From Flagellimonas_A sp039592695 (GTDB lineage Bacteria; Bacteroidota; Bacteroidia; Flavobacteriales; Flavobacteriaceae), in contig NZ_JBBUTK010000001.1 in assembly GCF_039592695.1 (NCBI RefSeq), positions 806,001-870,000 on the forward strand: DNA of 64,000 nt, read 5' to 3'. This document shows positions 1-9,199 of this stretch, in pieces. Numbering within the stretch: position 1 is the first letter of the stretch; the number at the start of each line of letters is the position of its first letter. Below the pieces are notes generated by a model that did no database searches, was not told the DNA's origin, and worked only from the letters and a program-made list of their open reading frames with translations. The position numbers were made by a program, and so were the translations under genes.

Positions 1-1
1 G

Positions 2-1369
2 TATACACAGTTTATGCGCAATGGGCCTCAAGAAGATTTTTTTCAAGGTAATGTGATTGTGGTCAACCCTTACACCAATAATCAACAAAAATTCAGGGGC
101 AAAAGCGAGACTGTCCACTCGAACGAAAGTGTAGAGAAGAGCAATGTTTTATCTGCTTCCCTAAATAAAGACAATTTTAACACAAGGGATAAGGTCACGC
201 TTCAGTTGAAAGCATTTTCTACCATTTCGACAGAAAAATCATTTTCTGTATCTGTGAGAAAGAAGGATGAAATTACCACACCACTAATCCCTACCGCTAA
301 ATTCCATATAAGAACAATTACATCAAAGGCCCCAATAACACTGAAAAAACAGGAACTTTTGCCTGAATTGAGAGGTGAGCTGATTTCTGGAAAGGCCTTA
401 TCAAATGTTACCTCAAAAACATTGTCAAATGAATCATTGGTTGTCTCTATTCCTGATGACGACTATTTTTTCTCTACCATAAAAACAGACGAAAAAGGCA
501 ACTTTTACATAAACTTGTTTGATTACGGTGGTGATGAAATTTTCTTTCAAGGTTTGGGAACAGGCAACGAATTGAAAGTTGCTTTAAATACCCATGAAGA
601 GCTTGATATTGACAACACGCCCTTTTACCAATTCAATTTGGATCAAGACATGCGTAAGACAATTGTTCAAAGAAGCATTCGCAATCAAATTGAAAACAAT
701 TATTTTTCATTCAAACCTGATAGTGTAAAGATTCAGCCTAAAAAAGTTCCCTTTTATGGCAACGTGGGTGAGAGCTACATTCTAGATGAATATACGCGAT
801 TCAAAACTTTTCGTGAGACAGTTATTGAGATATTGAGAAGTGTGACCATAAAACGTGTTGGAGGGGATGAAAAAATCGAGGTTGATGCCTATTTTGAGAA
901 AGACAACCAATCAGGTTTTTTACCATTGATATTGGTTGATGGTTATTACACCCAAGACTATGAAAAACTTTTGGAATTTGATGCCAGGAAGATTGAGAAA
1001 ATAAGTGTTTTATCAGGTAAATATGTCATGGGGCCACAAGTTTTTCAAGGTGTAATCGATATTGCGACCTTTGACGAAAACTATACTGAATTTCTTGATT
1101 ACGAACAACGCAACAGATTCTCCTTGTTTGCGCCACAGCCAAGAAAGTACTATTTCAATCAAGTTTATGGTGATGAAAACAATGCTGCTGACCGGATACC
1201 AGATTTTAGACATCAACTTTTATGGAATCCCAATATTACAATGGTTGGTGAGACTAACACTATTGAATTTTTCACTTCAGATGTTGAGGGTGAATATGAA
1301 ATTTCAATTGAGGGGTTTACCAGCGATTTAAAGCCAATTTCACTGAAAGAAACCTTTGAAGTGAAATAA
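2..1369 (+). CDS. MG2/TonB-plug-type surface protein, 3' part (cut by window edge)
   Basis: The reading frame is open from the first bases of the window, so the true start lies outside; about 456 residues of the C-terminal part are visible. The middle and end resemble the C-terminal half of the complete gene at 59438-61987: a plug-like stretch (an 'ILVDG' segment, then 'IEKISVLSGKY' and 'GVIDIATF') followed by the same closing module with a 'LLWNP' motif and a final Ig-like strand set ending 'ISIEGFTSDLKPISL'. Family knowledge: such Bacteroidota proteins have an N-terminal signal, macroglobulin-like (MG2) domains and a TonB-receptor plug but no barrel, and are thought to sit at the outer membrane. 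The substrate is unknown. Gene content upstream cannot be seen. Confidence is good for the relationship, low for function. Confidence 0.75.
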   Translation, partial: YTQFMRNGPQEDFFQGNVIVVNPYTNNQQKFRGKSETVHSNESVEKSNVLSASLNKDNFNTRDKVTLQLKAFSTISTEKSFSVSVRKKDEITTPLIPTAKFHIRTITSKAPITLKKQELLPELRGELISGKALSNVTSKTLSNESLVVSIPDDDYFFSTIKTDEKGNFYINLFDYGGDEIFFQGLGTGNELKVALNTHEELDIDNTPFYQFNLDQDMRKTIVQRSIRNQIENNYFSFKPDSVKIQPKKVPFYGNVGESYILDEYTRFKTFRETVIEILRSVTIKRVGGDEKIEVDAYFEKDNQSGFLPLILVDGYYTQDYEKLLEFDARKIEKISVLSGKYVMGPQVFQGVIDIATFDENYTEFLDYEQRNRFSLFAPQPRKYYFNQVYGDENNAADRIPDFRHQLLWNPNITMVGETNTIEFFTSDVEGEYEISIEGFTSDLKPISLKETFEVK

Positions 1370-1431
1370 TCCAATTTAATCTGCCATAAAACGTATTCAG
1401 AAAAGGTATACTTTAGACCCAAACATCGATT

Positions 1432-2967
1432 ATGCTCACAAAAGTCTTTGGTAGTGCCGTTTTCGGGGTAGAGGCCCAGACCATAACCGTCGAGGTCAAT
1501 ATTGACAAAGGAGTGGGCTATCATTTGGTTGGCCTGCCCGATAATGCCATCAAAGAGAGCAATTACCGTATTGCGGCGGCCCTGAAAAACAACGGGTATA
1601 AGATTCCCGGAAAAAAAATCACTATCAACATGGCCCCGGCCGATTTGCGAAAAGAAGGGTCTGCCTACGACTTGACATTGGCATTGGGCATATTGGCGGC
1701 GTCGGCGCAAATTCAATCAGAAAACATCAATGAATACGTAATAATGGGGGAACTGTCGTTGGATGGCACGGTACAGCCCATCAAGGGGGCCTTACCGATA
1801 GCGATACAGGCTCAAAAAGAGGGCTTTAAGGGCTTTATTCTTCCCAAAGCCAATGCAAAAGAGGCTGCTATAGTGAATAATCTGAAAGTTTTTGGTGTGG
1901 AAAACATCAAAGAGGTCATCGAATTTTTTGATGTGGGCACCCCTTTGGAACAAACTATTGTTGATACCCGTGCTGAATTTTACAAGAATCTGGACTTTCC
2001 CGAATTTGACTTTTCGGATGTCAAGGGGCAGGAAAGCATCAAACGCTGTATGGAAATCGCCGCTGCGGGTGGACACAACATCATTCTTATCGGTCCACCG
2101 GGCGCGGGCAAGACCATGCTCGCCAAACGGCTGCCCTCCATCTTGCCTCCCATGACCCTGCATGAAGCCTTAGAGACGACCAAAATACACAGCGTCGTGG
2201 GCAAGATTAAAAATATGGGGCTTATGGCACAACGCCCTTTTCGCAGTCCGCATCATACTAGTAGCAGTGTTGCTCTTGTTGGCGGGGGTAGTTACCCACA
2301 ACCAGGCGAAATATCATTGGCCCACAATGGGGTTTTGTTTTTGGACGAACTGCCTGAATTTGAACGAAAGGTGCTCGAAGTGATGCGCCAACCGTTGGAA
2401 GACCGTGAAGTCACCATCTCCCGGGCCAAATTCACGGTGACCTACCCCAGTAGCTTTATGTTGGTCGCCAGCATGAACCCCAGCCCCAGTGGATATTTCA
2501 ATGACCCCGATGCGCCCGTCACTTCATCACCGGCAGAGATGCAGCGGTATCTCGGTAAAATATCAGGGCCATTGTTGGATAGGATTGATATTCACATAGA
2601 AGTGACCCCCGTACCCTTTGAAAAATTGTCAAGCAATCAAAAAGGGGAGAGCAGCGTTGAAATCAGAAAACGTGTTACAGATGCAAGGGAGGTTCAGACA
2701 GTGCGGTTCAAAGACTTTGAAAACATACATTACAATGCCCAGATGGGCACCAAACAGATTCGTGAATTTTGTGCGTTGGATGACGATTCAAAAAATATGC
2801 TCAAAAACGCCATGGAGCGGTTAAATTTATCGGCAAGGGCCTATGACCGAATTTTAAAAGTGGCAAGAACCATTGCCGATCTTGAAAACAACGAGACCAT
2901 CAAAACCACCCATATTGGCGAGGCCATTCAATACCGAAGTTTGGACAGGGAAGGATGGTTGGGGTGA
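1432..2967 (+). CDS. YifB/ComM family Mg-chelatase-like AAA+ ATPase
   Basis: The 511-residue protein has the standard YifB/ComM order: an N-terminal Lon-protease-like fold (about residues 1-170, with the 'VDIGVGYHLVGLPDNAIKES'-type region), then a Mg-chelatase-type AAA+ domain with Walker A GPPGAGKT at 221-228 and Walker B-like LFLDELPEF, and a C-terminal Mg-chelatase helical domain with 'LSARAYDRILKVARTIADL'. Family knowledge: ComM is a hexameric branch-migration helicase that helps integrate donor DNA in natural transformation; it is also widespread in bacteria not known to be competent. Length is normal for the family (about 510). It starts with ATG 62 bp after the preceding gene. The function in this organism is inferred only from the family. 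Confidence 0.93.
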   Translation: MLTKVFGSAVFGVEAQTITVEVNIDKGVGYHLVGLPDNAIKESNYRIAAALKNNGYKIPGKKITINMAPADLRKEGSAYDLTLALGILAASAQIQSENINEYVIMGELSLDGTVQPIKGALPIAIQAQKEGFKGFILPKANAKEAAIVNNLKVFGVENIKEVIEFFDVGTPLEQTIVDTRAEFYKNLDFPEFDFSDVKGQESIKRCMEIAAAGGHNIILIGPPGAGKTMLAKRLPSILPPMTLHEALETTKIHSVVGKIKNMGLMAQRPFRSPHHTSSSVALVGGGSYPQPGEISLAHNGVLFLDELPEFERKVLEVMRQPLEDREVTISRAKFTVTYPSSFMLVASMNPSPSGYFNDPDAPVTSSPAEMQRYLGKISGPLLDRIDIHIEVTPVPFEKLSSNQKGESSVEIRKRVTDAREVQTVRFKDFENIHYNAQMGTKQIREFCALDDDSKNMLKNAMERLNLSARAYDRILKVARTIADLENNETIKTTHIGEAIQYRSLDREGWLG

Positions 2968-2982
2968 TTTTAGACTTACGAT

Positions 2983-3429
2983 TTATGAGATAACCTTGAT
3001 ATTCTTTCTCAGTCCGTCGATAATGCCCAGAATATTCTTTACGGTATCGTTCAGATAATACTTTACGGCCACACTCGGAATACGTATTGTTGTAAACCCA
3101 TTTTTGAACGAATGCATGGCCTGTTCAAGATCATTGATGGCTTGCTCATGGGTAATCAACTCGGTATCGACATCAATTTCAATGTTGAGTTTTACCCTAG
3201 AAATGGCGATGTCTACAAAGCGTTTACCATCCCACCATTCAAGCATGGGGTTGACACCGGCTTTTTTCAGCGCATAGAATAGTTGTACTGCCTCTACAGA
3301 GGTGTTATTGTCGAGAATTACTTTTTTGATAAGCTTGGTGTGGCGCTTGCACAGCTCGACACCGAGAGAGTCCATAGCTTCTTTATGCTCAAGATAGCCA
3401 ATCGCCTTATTACAATCTTTGCAGGTCAT
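2983..3429 (-). CDS. Small protein with zinc-finger-like N-terminus and nuclease-like core
   Basis: I do not recognise a named family. The 148-residue product starts with a CxxC...CxxH pattern (C3, C6, C27, H30) that could bind zinc. The middle contains 'RFVDIAIS...LNIEIDVD' (D73, E84, D86), followed by a helix rich in D/E and 'GFTTIRIPSVAV'. That order of a DxA strand, an (V/I)E(V/I)D strand, a helix and an R-containing strand resembles the DUF559/Vsr branch of the PD-(D/E)XK nuclease fold, but the lysine of the motif is not evident. It stands alone on the minus strand, convergent with the ComM-like gene (15 bp apart). A catalytic function is not established. Confidence 0.6.
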   Translation of the reverse strand: MTCKDCNKAIGYLEHKEAMDSLGVELCKRHTKLIKKVILDNNTSVEAVQLFYALKKAGVNPMLEWWDGKRFVDIAISRVKLNIEIDVDTELITHEQAINDLEQAMHSFKNGFTTIRIPSVAVKYYLNDTVKNILGIIDGLRKNIKVIS

Positions 3430-3550
3430 GTAAAATTGGTCTGTTAAGTTTAATACTAAGATTTGGGACTATTATAACTAGAGCCTATTGAGTTTCGTAT
3501 AAAAAAATCGATGTACGACACCCAGTTTGTTGTGAAAAGTGTTTTTTTAG

Positions 3551-4804
3551 ATGAAACGCGACAAGAATGATAGAAACACCTTATTTTTCGATACTGAACC
3601 AAAACACAATATGTTTAAAAAATTAGGCCCAGGTGTTCTTGTGGCCGCTGCTTTTATTGGACCTGGAACTGTAACCGTTTGTACATTCGCTGGAGCAGGC
3701 TTCGGATACGCATTGCTGTGGGCGTTGCTGCTTTCGATTTTGGCAACGATGGCGCTGCAAGAAATGGCGGCCCGTTTGGGACTGGTGACCAAAAAGGGCT
3801 TGGCGGGCACGATACAACAACAAATTAAAAATCCGCTTCTCAAAAAAACAATCCTTATTATCATCCTTGTTGCCATATTGATTGGAAATGCAGCTTATGA
3901 AGCAGGAAATATCGGTGGGGGAACGCTTGGTCTTGAAGCATTATTCGGAACAAGACTTTCATTAAGTTATCCGTTTATAATAGGATCTCTGGCATTTTTG
4001 CTCCTGTACATTGGCAATTATAAGTTTCTTGAAAAGGTCTTTATCACTTTGGTGATAGTGATGAGTTTATCCTTTCTTTTGGCCGCTATTTTGGTCTCAC
4101 CTGTATTAAGTGAGTTATTGATGGGGTTGTTTGTCCCACAAATCCCAGAGGGAAGCCTGTTGACCATCGTTGCATTGGTAGGCACCACCATCGTACCCTA
4201 CAACCTTTTTTTACACGCCTCATTGGTCAATGAAAAATGGCAGTCTGTGAACGATATGCAATATGTACGATGGGACACTGTTGTCTCAATTGGTCTTGGC
4301 GGACTTGTTTCAATGGCCATTATCGTGGCCGCAGCTGCCATTGACGGCAATCAGCTCAACAACGCCCTCGACCTGGCAAAAACGTTGGAGCCGGTTTATG
4401 GTGCTGCTGCACGCTATTTTTTGGGGATTGGACTGTTTGCTGCCGGTGTTACCTCGGCCATTACGGCTCCGCTGGCTGCTGCCTATGTTGCCAGTAGTGT
4501 ATTTGGATGGAAAAACGATTTAAAGGATTGGCGTTTCAGGACAATATGGATGGTCATTTTGTTTATTGGGGTCATCAGCCTCTTTTTTGAAATCCGTCCC
4601 ATTGAAATCATTCGATTCGCCCAAGTTGCCAATGGTCTGTTATTGCCCGTGGTTGCTGTATTTTTAGTATGGATTTGTAATAAAAGGAGTGTGTTGGGAG
4701 ATTTTGCCAATACTTCCACACAAAAACTTTTGGGATATGCTATTGTCGGTTTGGCCTTTTTTCTCGGTGCCAGTGGTATTTTAAAAGTTTTTGGTATTAT
4801 TTGA
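3551..4804 (+). CDS. Nramp-superfamily transporter lacking canonical metal-site motifs, pxp-linked
   Basis: A 417-residue membrane protein with about eleven hydrophobic segments and overall Nramp (SLC11) similarity, e.g. 'LGPGVLVAAAFIGPG' in TM1 and 'IVPYNLFLHASLV' in TM6. The metal-coordinating TM1 motif DPGN is replaced by G37-P38-G39-T40, and the TM6 MPHN motif by V215-P216-Y217-N218, so the Asp, Asn, Met and His typical of Mn/Fe transporters are missing. The next three genes are pxpABC (5-oxoprolinase); Bacillus subtilis has the same pairing (Nramp-like YcsG beside YcsF and KipI/KipA). I infer import of 5-oxoproline or another small organic molecule, or of an unknown ion, rather than Mn2+. 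A start at M21 (3611) is possible. Confidence 0.85.
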   Translation: MKRDKNDRNTLFFDTEPKHNMFKKLGPGVLVAAAFIGPGTVTVCTFAGAGFGYALLWALLLSILATMALQEMAARLGLVTKKGLAGTIQQQIKNPLLKKTILIIILVAILIGNAAYEAGNIGGGTLGLEALFGTRLSLSYPFIIGSLAFLLLYIGNYKFLEKVFITLVIVMSLSFLLAAILVSPVLSELLMGLFVPQIPEGSLLTIVALVGTTIVPYNLFLHASLVNEKWQSVNDMQYVRWDTVVSIGLGGLVSMAIIVAAAAIDGNQLNNALDLAKTLEPVYGAAARYFLGIGLFAAGVTSAITAPLAAAYVASSVFGWKNDLKDWRFRTIWMVILFIGVISLFFEIRPIEIIRFAQVANGLLLPVVAVFLVWICNKRSVLGDFANTSTQKLLGYAIVGLAFFLGASGILKVFGII

Positions 4805-4887
4805 AATGCGAAATACAAAGTAAGAACTTAGAAGTACGAATGTAGAATAACGAAACATAAGGCGTGCGGCTTACAGCCCAAATAAAA

Positions 4888-5658
4888 ATGAACAGCAAAC
4901 TACAAACGATAAATTCTAAACCAACATATATAGATATCAACTGTGATGTGGGCGAAGGGGTGCAGAATGAATCCGCACTTTTTCCATATATCAGTTCGTG
5001 CAGTGTTGCGTGTGGCGGGCATGCGGGTGACGCTGAGGCCATAAAAAAAACCGTATTGCTTGCCAACGAGCACAATGTTAGAATAGGGGCGCACCCGTCC
5101 TATCCCGATAAAAAGAATTTTGGCCGTAAAATGATGGATATTTCAATTGAGAAATTAAAAGCATCCATCAGTTCACAACTTGAATTGTTTCTCAATGTGG
5201 TTGCCAAAGAAAAAATACGGATGCACCATATCAAACCACATGGGGCACTGTACAATGCAGTGGCGGCGAACAGAACCTTGGCAGTGGCTTTTTTGGATGC
5301 CGTTGAAATCTATCGGGCTGAGGCCATTTTGTACGTGCCTCCCCAATCGCATATCGCCAATGAAGCCAATAGAAGGGGGTTCAGGGTCAAACATGAAGCT
5401 TTTGGCGATCGCAATTACAACGATGACCTAACTCTGGTTTCACGCCATAACCCCAAAGCTGTTATAGAAAGACCGATAGTGGTGCTTCAGCACATGCAAC
5501 ACATCATTGCAGAGCAAAAGGTCAAGACACTTTCCGGTAAACAGTTGCCGTTAACTGCACAGACCTTTTGCATACATGGCGACAACCCAAAAGCTTTGCA
5601 AATATTGATGTATCTTACAGAACAATTACCCAAAGCTGACATTCATTTGAAAAAGTGA
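4888..5658 (+). CDS. pxpA: 5-oxoprolinase subunit A (LamB/YcsF family)
   Basis: A 256-residue LamB/YcsF protein. The family signature is clear: 'IDINCDVGEG' near the start, 'SCSVACGGHAGD', 'IGAHPSYPDKKNFGR' and 'MHHIKPHGALYNAV'. Family knowledge: PxpA works with PxpB and PxpC in the ATP-dependent opening of 5-oxo-L-proline to L-glutamate, which clears a damage product of glutamine/glutamate. The ATG at 4888 is preferred to the in-frame GTG at 4864 because homology begins shortly after it. The last codon overlaps the GTG start of pxpB. The spacer in front (4805-4887) is a quasi-repetitive A-rich stretch with no obvious promoter, so transcription probably starts before the Nramp-like gene. Confidence 0.93.
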   Translation: MNSKLQTINSKPTYIDINCDVGEGVQNESALFPYISSCSVACGGHAGDAEAIKKTVLLANEHNVRIGAHPSYPDKKNFGRKMMDISIEKLKASISSQLELFLNVVAKEKIRMHHIKPHGALYNAVAANRTLAVAFLDAVEIYRAEAILYVPPQSHIANEANRRGFRVKHEAFGDRNYNDDLTLVSRHNPKAVIERPIVVLQHMQHIIAEQKVKTLSGKQLPLTAQTFCIHGDNPKALQILMYLTEQLPKADIHLKK

Positions 5659-6386
5659 CCCATTATCCGATTTCAATAAAACTGTATGGCAGCAATGCCC
5701 TCCTGCTAGAATGGCCAGAAGAAGTTTCGGAGTCCATTTTAAAGAATATTCTTCAGTTTGAACAGCATCTTTCACAAAAGCTTTCCAAATCGTTTGAATT
5801 GATTGTGGCCTACAATTCATTGACATTGATTGATGTAGCGGGCACAACGGATTTAAAAGCATTGAGCAATGACGTGAAGATTTGGTATAAAGAAATGACA
5901 CCGGGTTTAAAACTCAGAAGATTTTTGTGGAAGCTGCCTGTTTGTTATGATGAAGTTTTTGGTATCGACCTGCCGTATGTTTCCAAAGAATTGAACTTTG
6001 CACCCGAAGAAGTCGTTCGACTGCATACCTCGCAAAGCTTCACGGTCTATGGAATCGGTTTTTTACCGGGATTTATGTATTTGGGCGGATTGCCCGATGG
6101 CCTGCAACTGCCGCGACGCAAAGAACCAAGAATGAAAGTGGCCAAGGGTGCTGTGGGCCTTGCTGGTCTACAGACAGGCATCTACCCGCAAGAATCGCCG
6201 GGGGGCTGGCACATCATCGGCAGCTGCCCCATACCCATGTTCAACATCGAAAACAAAAAACCGTGTTTCATCAATGTAGGCGACAAGATTCAATTTGAGG
6301 CCATTACCAAAGCGGAGCATGGCTTACATAAAATTGAAGGCGAAGTGGGCATTTTTGAACCCTTAAAGGAAGAGTGGGATGCTTAA
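5655..6386 (+). CDS. pxpB: 5-oxoprolinase subunit B (AHS1/KipI family)
   Basis: A 243-residue protein of the allophanate-hydrolase-subunit-1 family, with the typical 'GIGFLPGFMYLGGLP' and 'QESPGGWHIIG' motifs. With PxpC it forms the part of 5-oxoprolinase that acts after phosphorylation of the substrate. The start is a GTG that shares bases with the TGA of pxpA (GTGA overlap), suggesting translational coupling. Its 3' end overlaps the start of pxpC by 8 bp. Its Bacillus homologue KipI was first described as a kinase inhibitor of sporulation; that role is not expected here because the full pxpABC set is present. Confidence 0.93.
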   Translation: MTHYPISIKLYGSNALLLEWPEEVSESILKNILQFEQHLSQKLSKSFELIVAYNSLTLIDVAGTTDLKALSNDVKIWYKEMTPGLKLRRFLWKLPVCYDEVFGIDLPYVSKELNFAPEEVVRLHTSQSFTVYGIGFLPGFMYLGGLPDGLQLPRRKEPRMKVAKGAVGLAGLQTGIYPQESPGGWHIIGSCPIPMFNIENKKPCFINVGDKIQFEAITKAEHGLHKIEGEVGIFEPLKEEWDA

Positions 6387-7221
6387 GGTACTAAAACCCG
6401 GTTTTTATACAACATTGCAAGACCAGGGCCGATTTGGCCACAGAAACAAAGGGGTGCCCGTTTCAGGTGTGATGGATGCCTATTCGGCCGCCAATGCCAA
6501 TGCCATGCTTGAAAATGACCCCAATGATGCAGTACTTGAGATTACCATGACAGGCCCTGTGCTTGAGTTTACCGAAGAAACGACCATTTGCCTGACAGGC
6601 GCACTGATGTCCCCTGAATTGAATGGTCAATCGGTAAATAACCTTGAAATCATTCAGGTGAAAACGGGTGACGTACTTTCCTTTGGCACGCTGGTGAAGG
6701 GATTACGAACCTATCTTGGCATTAAAGGTGGATTTCTGTTGGATGAAGTTTTGGGAAGTCGTTCATACTACCATCCAGTGACAGAACACAAATGCATAAC
6801 TGAAAATATGCAACTTGCGTATGTACCCCACCCAGATTTTACGCCCAAACTCATTCAGGCAAAAATGGACAACTTTCTCGATGAATTTATTCTTGAAGCT
6901 ACAAAGGGGCCTGAATTCGATTTGTTGGGAAAGAAGGAAGCTGGGCTACCTTTTTCTAAAGAGTTCACCATCTCCAAAGAGAATAACCGAATGGGATATC
7001 AGCTTAATGAAAAGCTTTCAGTGCACACTAAAAGCATGCTGACCTCTGCTACCTTGCCGGGTACAGTACAATTGACACCCTCTGGCCGAATCATCATTTT
7101 GATGAAAGACGGGCAGACCACTGGCGGATACCCCAGGGTGTTGAACCTGACTCCGGCCGCCATCAATATTTTGGCGCAAAAAAGAATGGGTGATAAAATC
7201 AAGTTTGCCTTGTTGCAATAG
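6379..7221 (+). CDS. pxpC: 5-oxoprolinase subunit C (AHS2/KipA family)
   Basis: A 280-residue protein of the allophanate-hydrolase-subunit-2 family, with 'LQDQGRFGHRNKGVPVSG' near the N-terminus and 'GRIIILMKDGQTTGGYPRV' near the C-terminus. It is the partner of PxpB in the 5-oxoprolinase complex. Its start overlaps pxpB by 8 bp, so pxpA-pxpB-pxpC are translated as a coupled set. Length is slightly short of the usual 290-330 but no domain is missing. After its stop there are 227 bp to ilvD containing no further gene. Confidence 0.92.
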   Translation: MLKVLKPGFYTTLQDQGRFGHRNKGVPVSGVMDAYSAANANAMLENDPNDAVLEITMTGPVLEFTEETTICLTGALMSPELNGQSVNNLEIIQVKTGDVLSFGTLVKGLRTYLGIKGGFLLDEVLGSRSYYHPVTEHKCITENMQLAYVPHPDFTPKLIQAKMDNFLDEFILEATKGPEFDLLGKKEAGLPFSKEFTISKENNRMGYQLNEKLSVHTKSMLTSATLPGTVQLTPSGRIIILMKDGQTTGGYPRVLNLTPAAINILAQKRMGDKIKFALLQ

Positions 7222-7393
7222 TCAAAAAGATTTATCTCATCAGGCACCCCACTTCTTGTCCACGCAAAAGGTGAAGTGAATATGGTAATCACAAACGATT
7301 TATTCCATTTATAATCAGTCAGTTGAATGTTTTTTTTTAATTGTGGATTTAAAGTCATTAACGTTGTTAAAAAATTAAGGTATTCCAATCATT

Positions 7394-7401
7394 TATCTTT
7401 G
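7394..7401 (+). promoter_or_regulatory. Candidate -7 promoter element upstream of ilvD
   Basis: The sequence TATCTTTG is a perfect match to the Bacteroidota -7 consensus TAnnTTTG and lies 47 bp in front of the ilvD ATG. A TTG is present at 7364-7366, but its spacing (about 27 bp) is longer than the usual 17-23, so the -33 element is weak. It is the best candidate start for the ilvD-ilvB-ilvN-ilvC transcript. Confidence 0.45.
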
Positions 7402-7448
7402 AAAGCTTAAGAAAATAGGTCTCTTTCAACGGTTTGGAAGAAGTTTTT

Positions 7449-9128
7449 ATGAAAGAATTGAACAAATACAGCAAGAACGTCACCCAAGACCCCACGCAAC
7501 CTGCCGCACAGGCTATGCTACATGCCATAGGGCTGAGTGAAGATGATTTGAAAAAGCCTTTGATAGGCATAGGAAGCACGGGGTATGAAGGGAATCCCTG
7601 TAACATGCACTTGAATGACCTATCAAAACATGTAAAAGAAGGCATTCAATCCTCAGATTTGGTCGGATTGATTTTCAACACCATTGGTGTCAGCGATGGC
7701 ATCTCCATGGGTACATACGGTATGCGATACTCCCTTCCGTCAAGGGACATCATAGCCGATTCCATGGAAACTGTGGTACAGGCCATGAATTATGACGGAT
7801 TGATAACCGTTGTGGGCTGTGACAAAAACATGCCCGGTGCGTTGATGGCGATGATTCGTTTGAACCGTCCATCGATATTGGTGTATGGGGGCACCATTGC
7901 ATCCGGTTGCCTCAACGATAAAAAGTTGGATGTGGTTTCTGCCTTTGAGGCCTGGGGCCAGAAGGTGGCTGGTACTTTAAACGAAGAAGATTATAAAGCC
8001 GTGATTCAAAATGCTTGTCCTGGCGCGGGTGCCTGTGGTGGTATGTACACGGCCAATACCATGGCCTCGGCCATTGAGGCCTTGGGCATGTCGATGCCGT
8101 ATAGTTCCTCCAATCCGGCCATCGGAAAAGAAAAGAAAAACGATTGCCTCGCTGCCGGTAAGGCATTGCGTCACCTTTTGGAAAATGATATCAAACCAAG
8201 TGACATCATCACAAAAAAATCCTTGGAAAATGCGGTGCGATTGATAACGGTGCTGGGCGGTTCGACCAATGCGGTATTGCACTTTTTGGCCATTGCAAAA
8301 GCGGCAGAGATTGATTTTGGATTGGATGATTTTCAACGTATCAGTGATACCACACCGTTTTTGGCAGATTTAAAACCCAGCGGAAAATTTTTGATGGAAG
8401 ATGTGCACCGAGTGGGCGGTATCCCCGCCGTGATGAAGTTCATGCTCGAAAACAGAATGTTGCATGGTGGGTGCCTTACGGTAACTGGAAAAACCATTGC
8501 TGAAAACTTGGCAGGAGTGCCCAGTTTGGCAGAAGGCCAACAAGTGGTACACGGTTTGGATAATCCCATTAAAGAGACTGGCCATCTCCGCATTCTACAC
8601 GGCAATCTCGCTGAAGAGGGAGCCGTTGCCAAGATTACCGGTAAAGAAGGATTGCATTTTTCCGGCCCGGCCAAAGTATTTGATGGGGAGTTTGAAGCCA
8701 ATGATGGCATTCGGGATGGTATGGTTAAAAAAGGTGATGTAGTCGTTATACGATATGAAGGCCCTAAAGGTGGGCCGGGTATGCCCGAGATGCTCAAACC
8801 GACTGCTGCCATTATGGGTGCGGGTCTAGGCAAGGATGTGGCGTTGATCACCGACGGACGCTTTTCTGGGGGTACCCATGGTTTTGTAGTGGGGCACATT
8901 GCCCCTGAAGCACAAGATGGCGGTAACCTCGCCTTGGTGCAAGATGGCGATATAATCACAATCGATGCCGAAAAAAATATGATTTCGGTGGATTTATCAG
9001 CTGAAGAATTGCAGAAGCGACAAAAAAATTGGAAACAGCCAAATTTAAAAGTCAAAAAAGGAAGTTTGTACAAATACGCAAAGACGGTATCATCAGCCTC
9101 ACAAGGTTGTGTTACAGATTTATTATAG
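7449..9128 (+). CDS. ilvD: Dihydroxy-acid dehydratase
   Basis: A 559-residue IlvD/Edd family protein. Visible signatures are 'CDKNMPGALMAM' (Fe-S cysteine), 'NACPGAGACGGMYTANTM', 'GGSTNAVLHFLAIA' and 'TDGRFSGGTHGFVVGHI'. It dehydrates 2,3-dihydroxy-3-methylbutanoate and 2,3-dihydroxy-3-methylpentanoate to the 2-oxo acids that precede valine and isoleucine, using an iron-sulfur cluster, in the cytoplasm. The ATG at 7449 is chosen over an in-frame TTG at 7434 because the conserved region begins right after it. First gene of the ilvDBNC set. Confidence 0.96.
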   Translation: MKELNKYSKNVTQDPTQPAAQAMLHAIGLSEDDLKKPLIGIGSTGYEGNPCNMHLNDLSKHVKEGIQSSDLVGLIFNTIGVSDGISMGTYGMRYSLPSRDIIADSMETVVQAMNYDGLITVVGCDKNMPGALMAMIRLNRPSILVYGGTIASGCLNDKKLDVVSAFEAWGQKVAGTLNEEDYKAVIQNACPGAGACGGMYTANTMASAIEALGMSMPYSSSNPAIGKEKKNDCLAAGKALRHLLENDIKPSDIITKKSLENAVRLITVLGGSTNAVLHFLAIAKAAEIDFGLDDFQRISDTTPFLADLKPSGKFLMEDVHRVGGIPAVMKFMLENRMLHGGCLTVTGKTIAENLAGVPSLAEGQQVVHGLDNPIKETGHLRILHGNLAEEGAVAKITGKEGLHFSGPAKVFDGEFEANDGIRDGMVKKGDVVVIRYEGPKGGPGMPEMLKPTAAIMGAGLGKDVALITDGRFSGGTHGFVVGHIAPEAQDGGNLALVQDGDIITIDAEKNMISVDLSAEELQKRQKNWKQPNLKVKKGSLYKYAKTVSSASQGCVTDLL

Positions 9129-9142
9129 TGTTAGTTGAAATT

Positions 9143-9170
9143 GTTCCCTTGAGGGGACTTTAGGGGTGTT
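9143..9170 (+). repeat. Short family-A palindromic repeat between ilvD and ilvB
   Basis: The core TTCCCTTGAGGGGA is a near-perfect palindrome, followed after 'CTTT' by a third G-rich arm AGGGGTGTT. This is the compact form of a repeat seen several times in the window: two self-complementary arms plus a spare copy of the second arm. No gene is encoded. Confidence 0.75.
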
Positions 9171-9199
9171 GCAAAATATCTTATAAAGGTGTATAGCCT

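Noticed and set aside
7250..7278. CACTTC/GAAGTG stem after pxpC as terminator
   Set aside because: Only six base pairs with a loop of 17 and no T-run; too weak.
8333..9073. Long minus-strand open frame opposite ilvD (246 codons)
   Set aside because: It is fully antisense to a well-conserved ilvD, is Pro/Ser-rich with no domain, and is explained by codon bias of the real gene.
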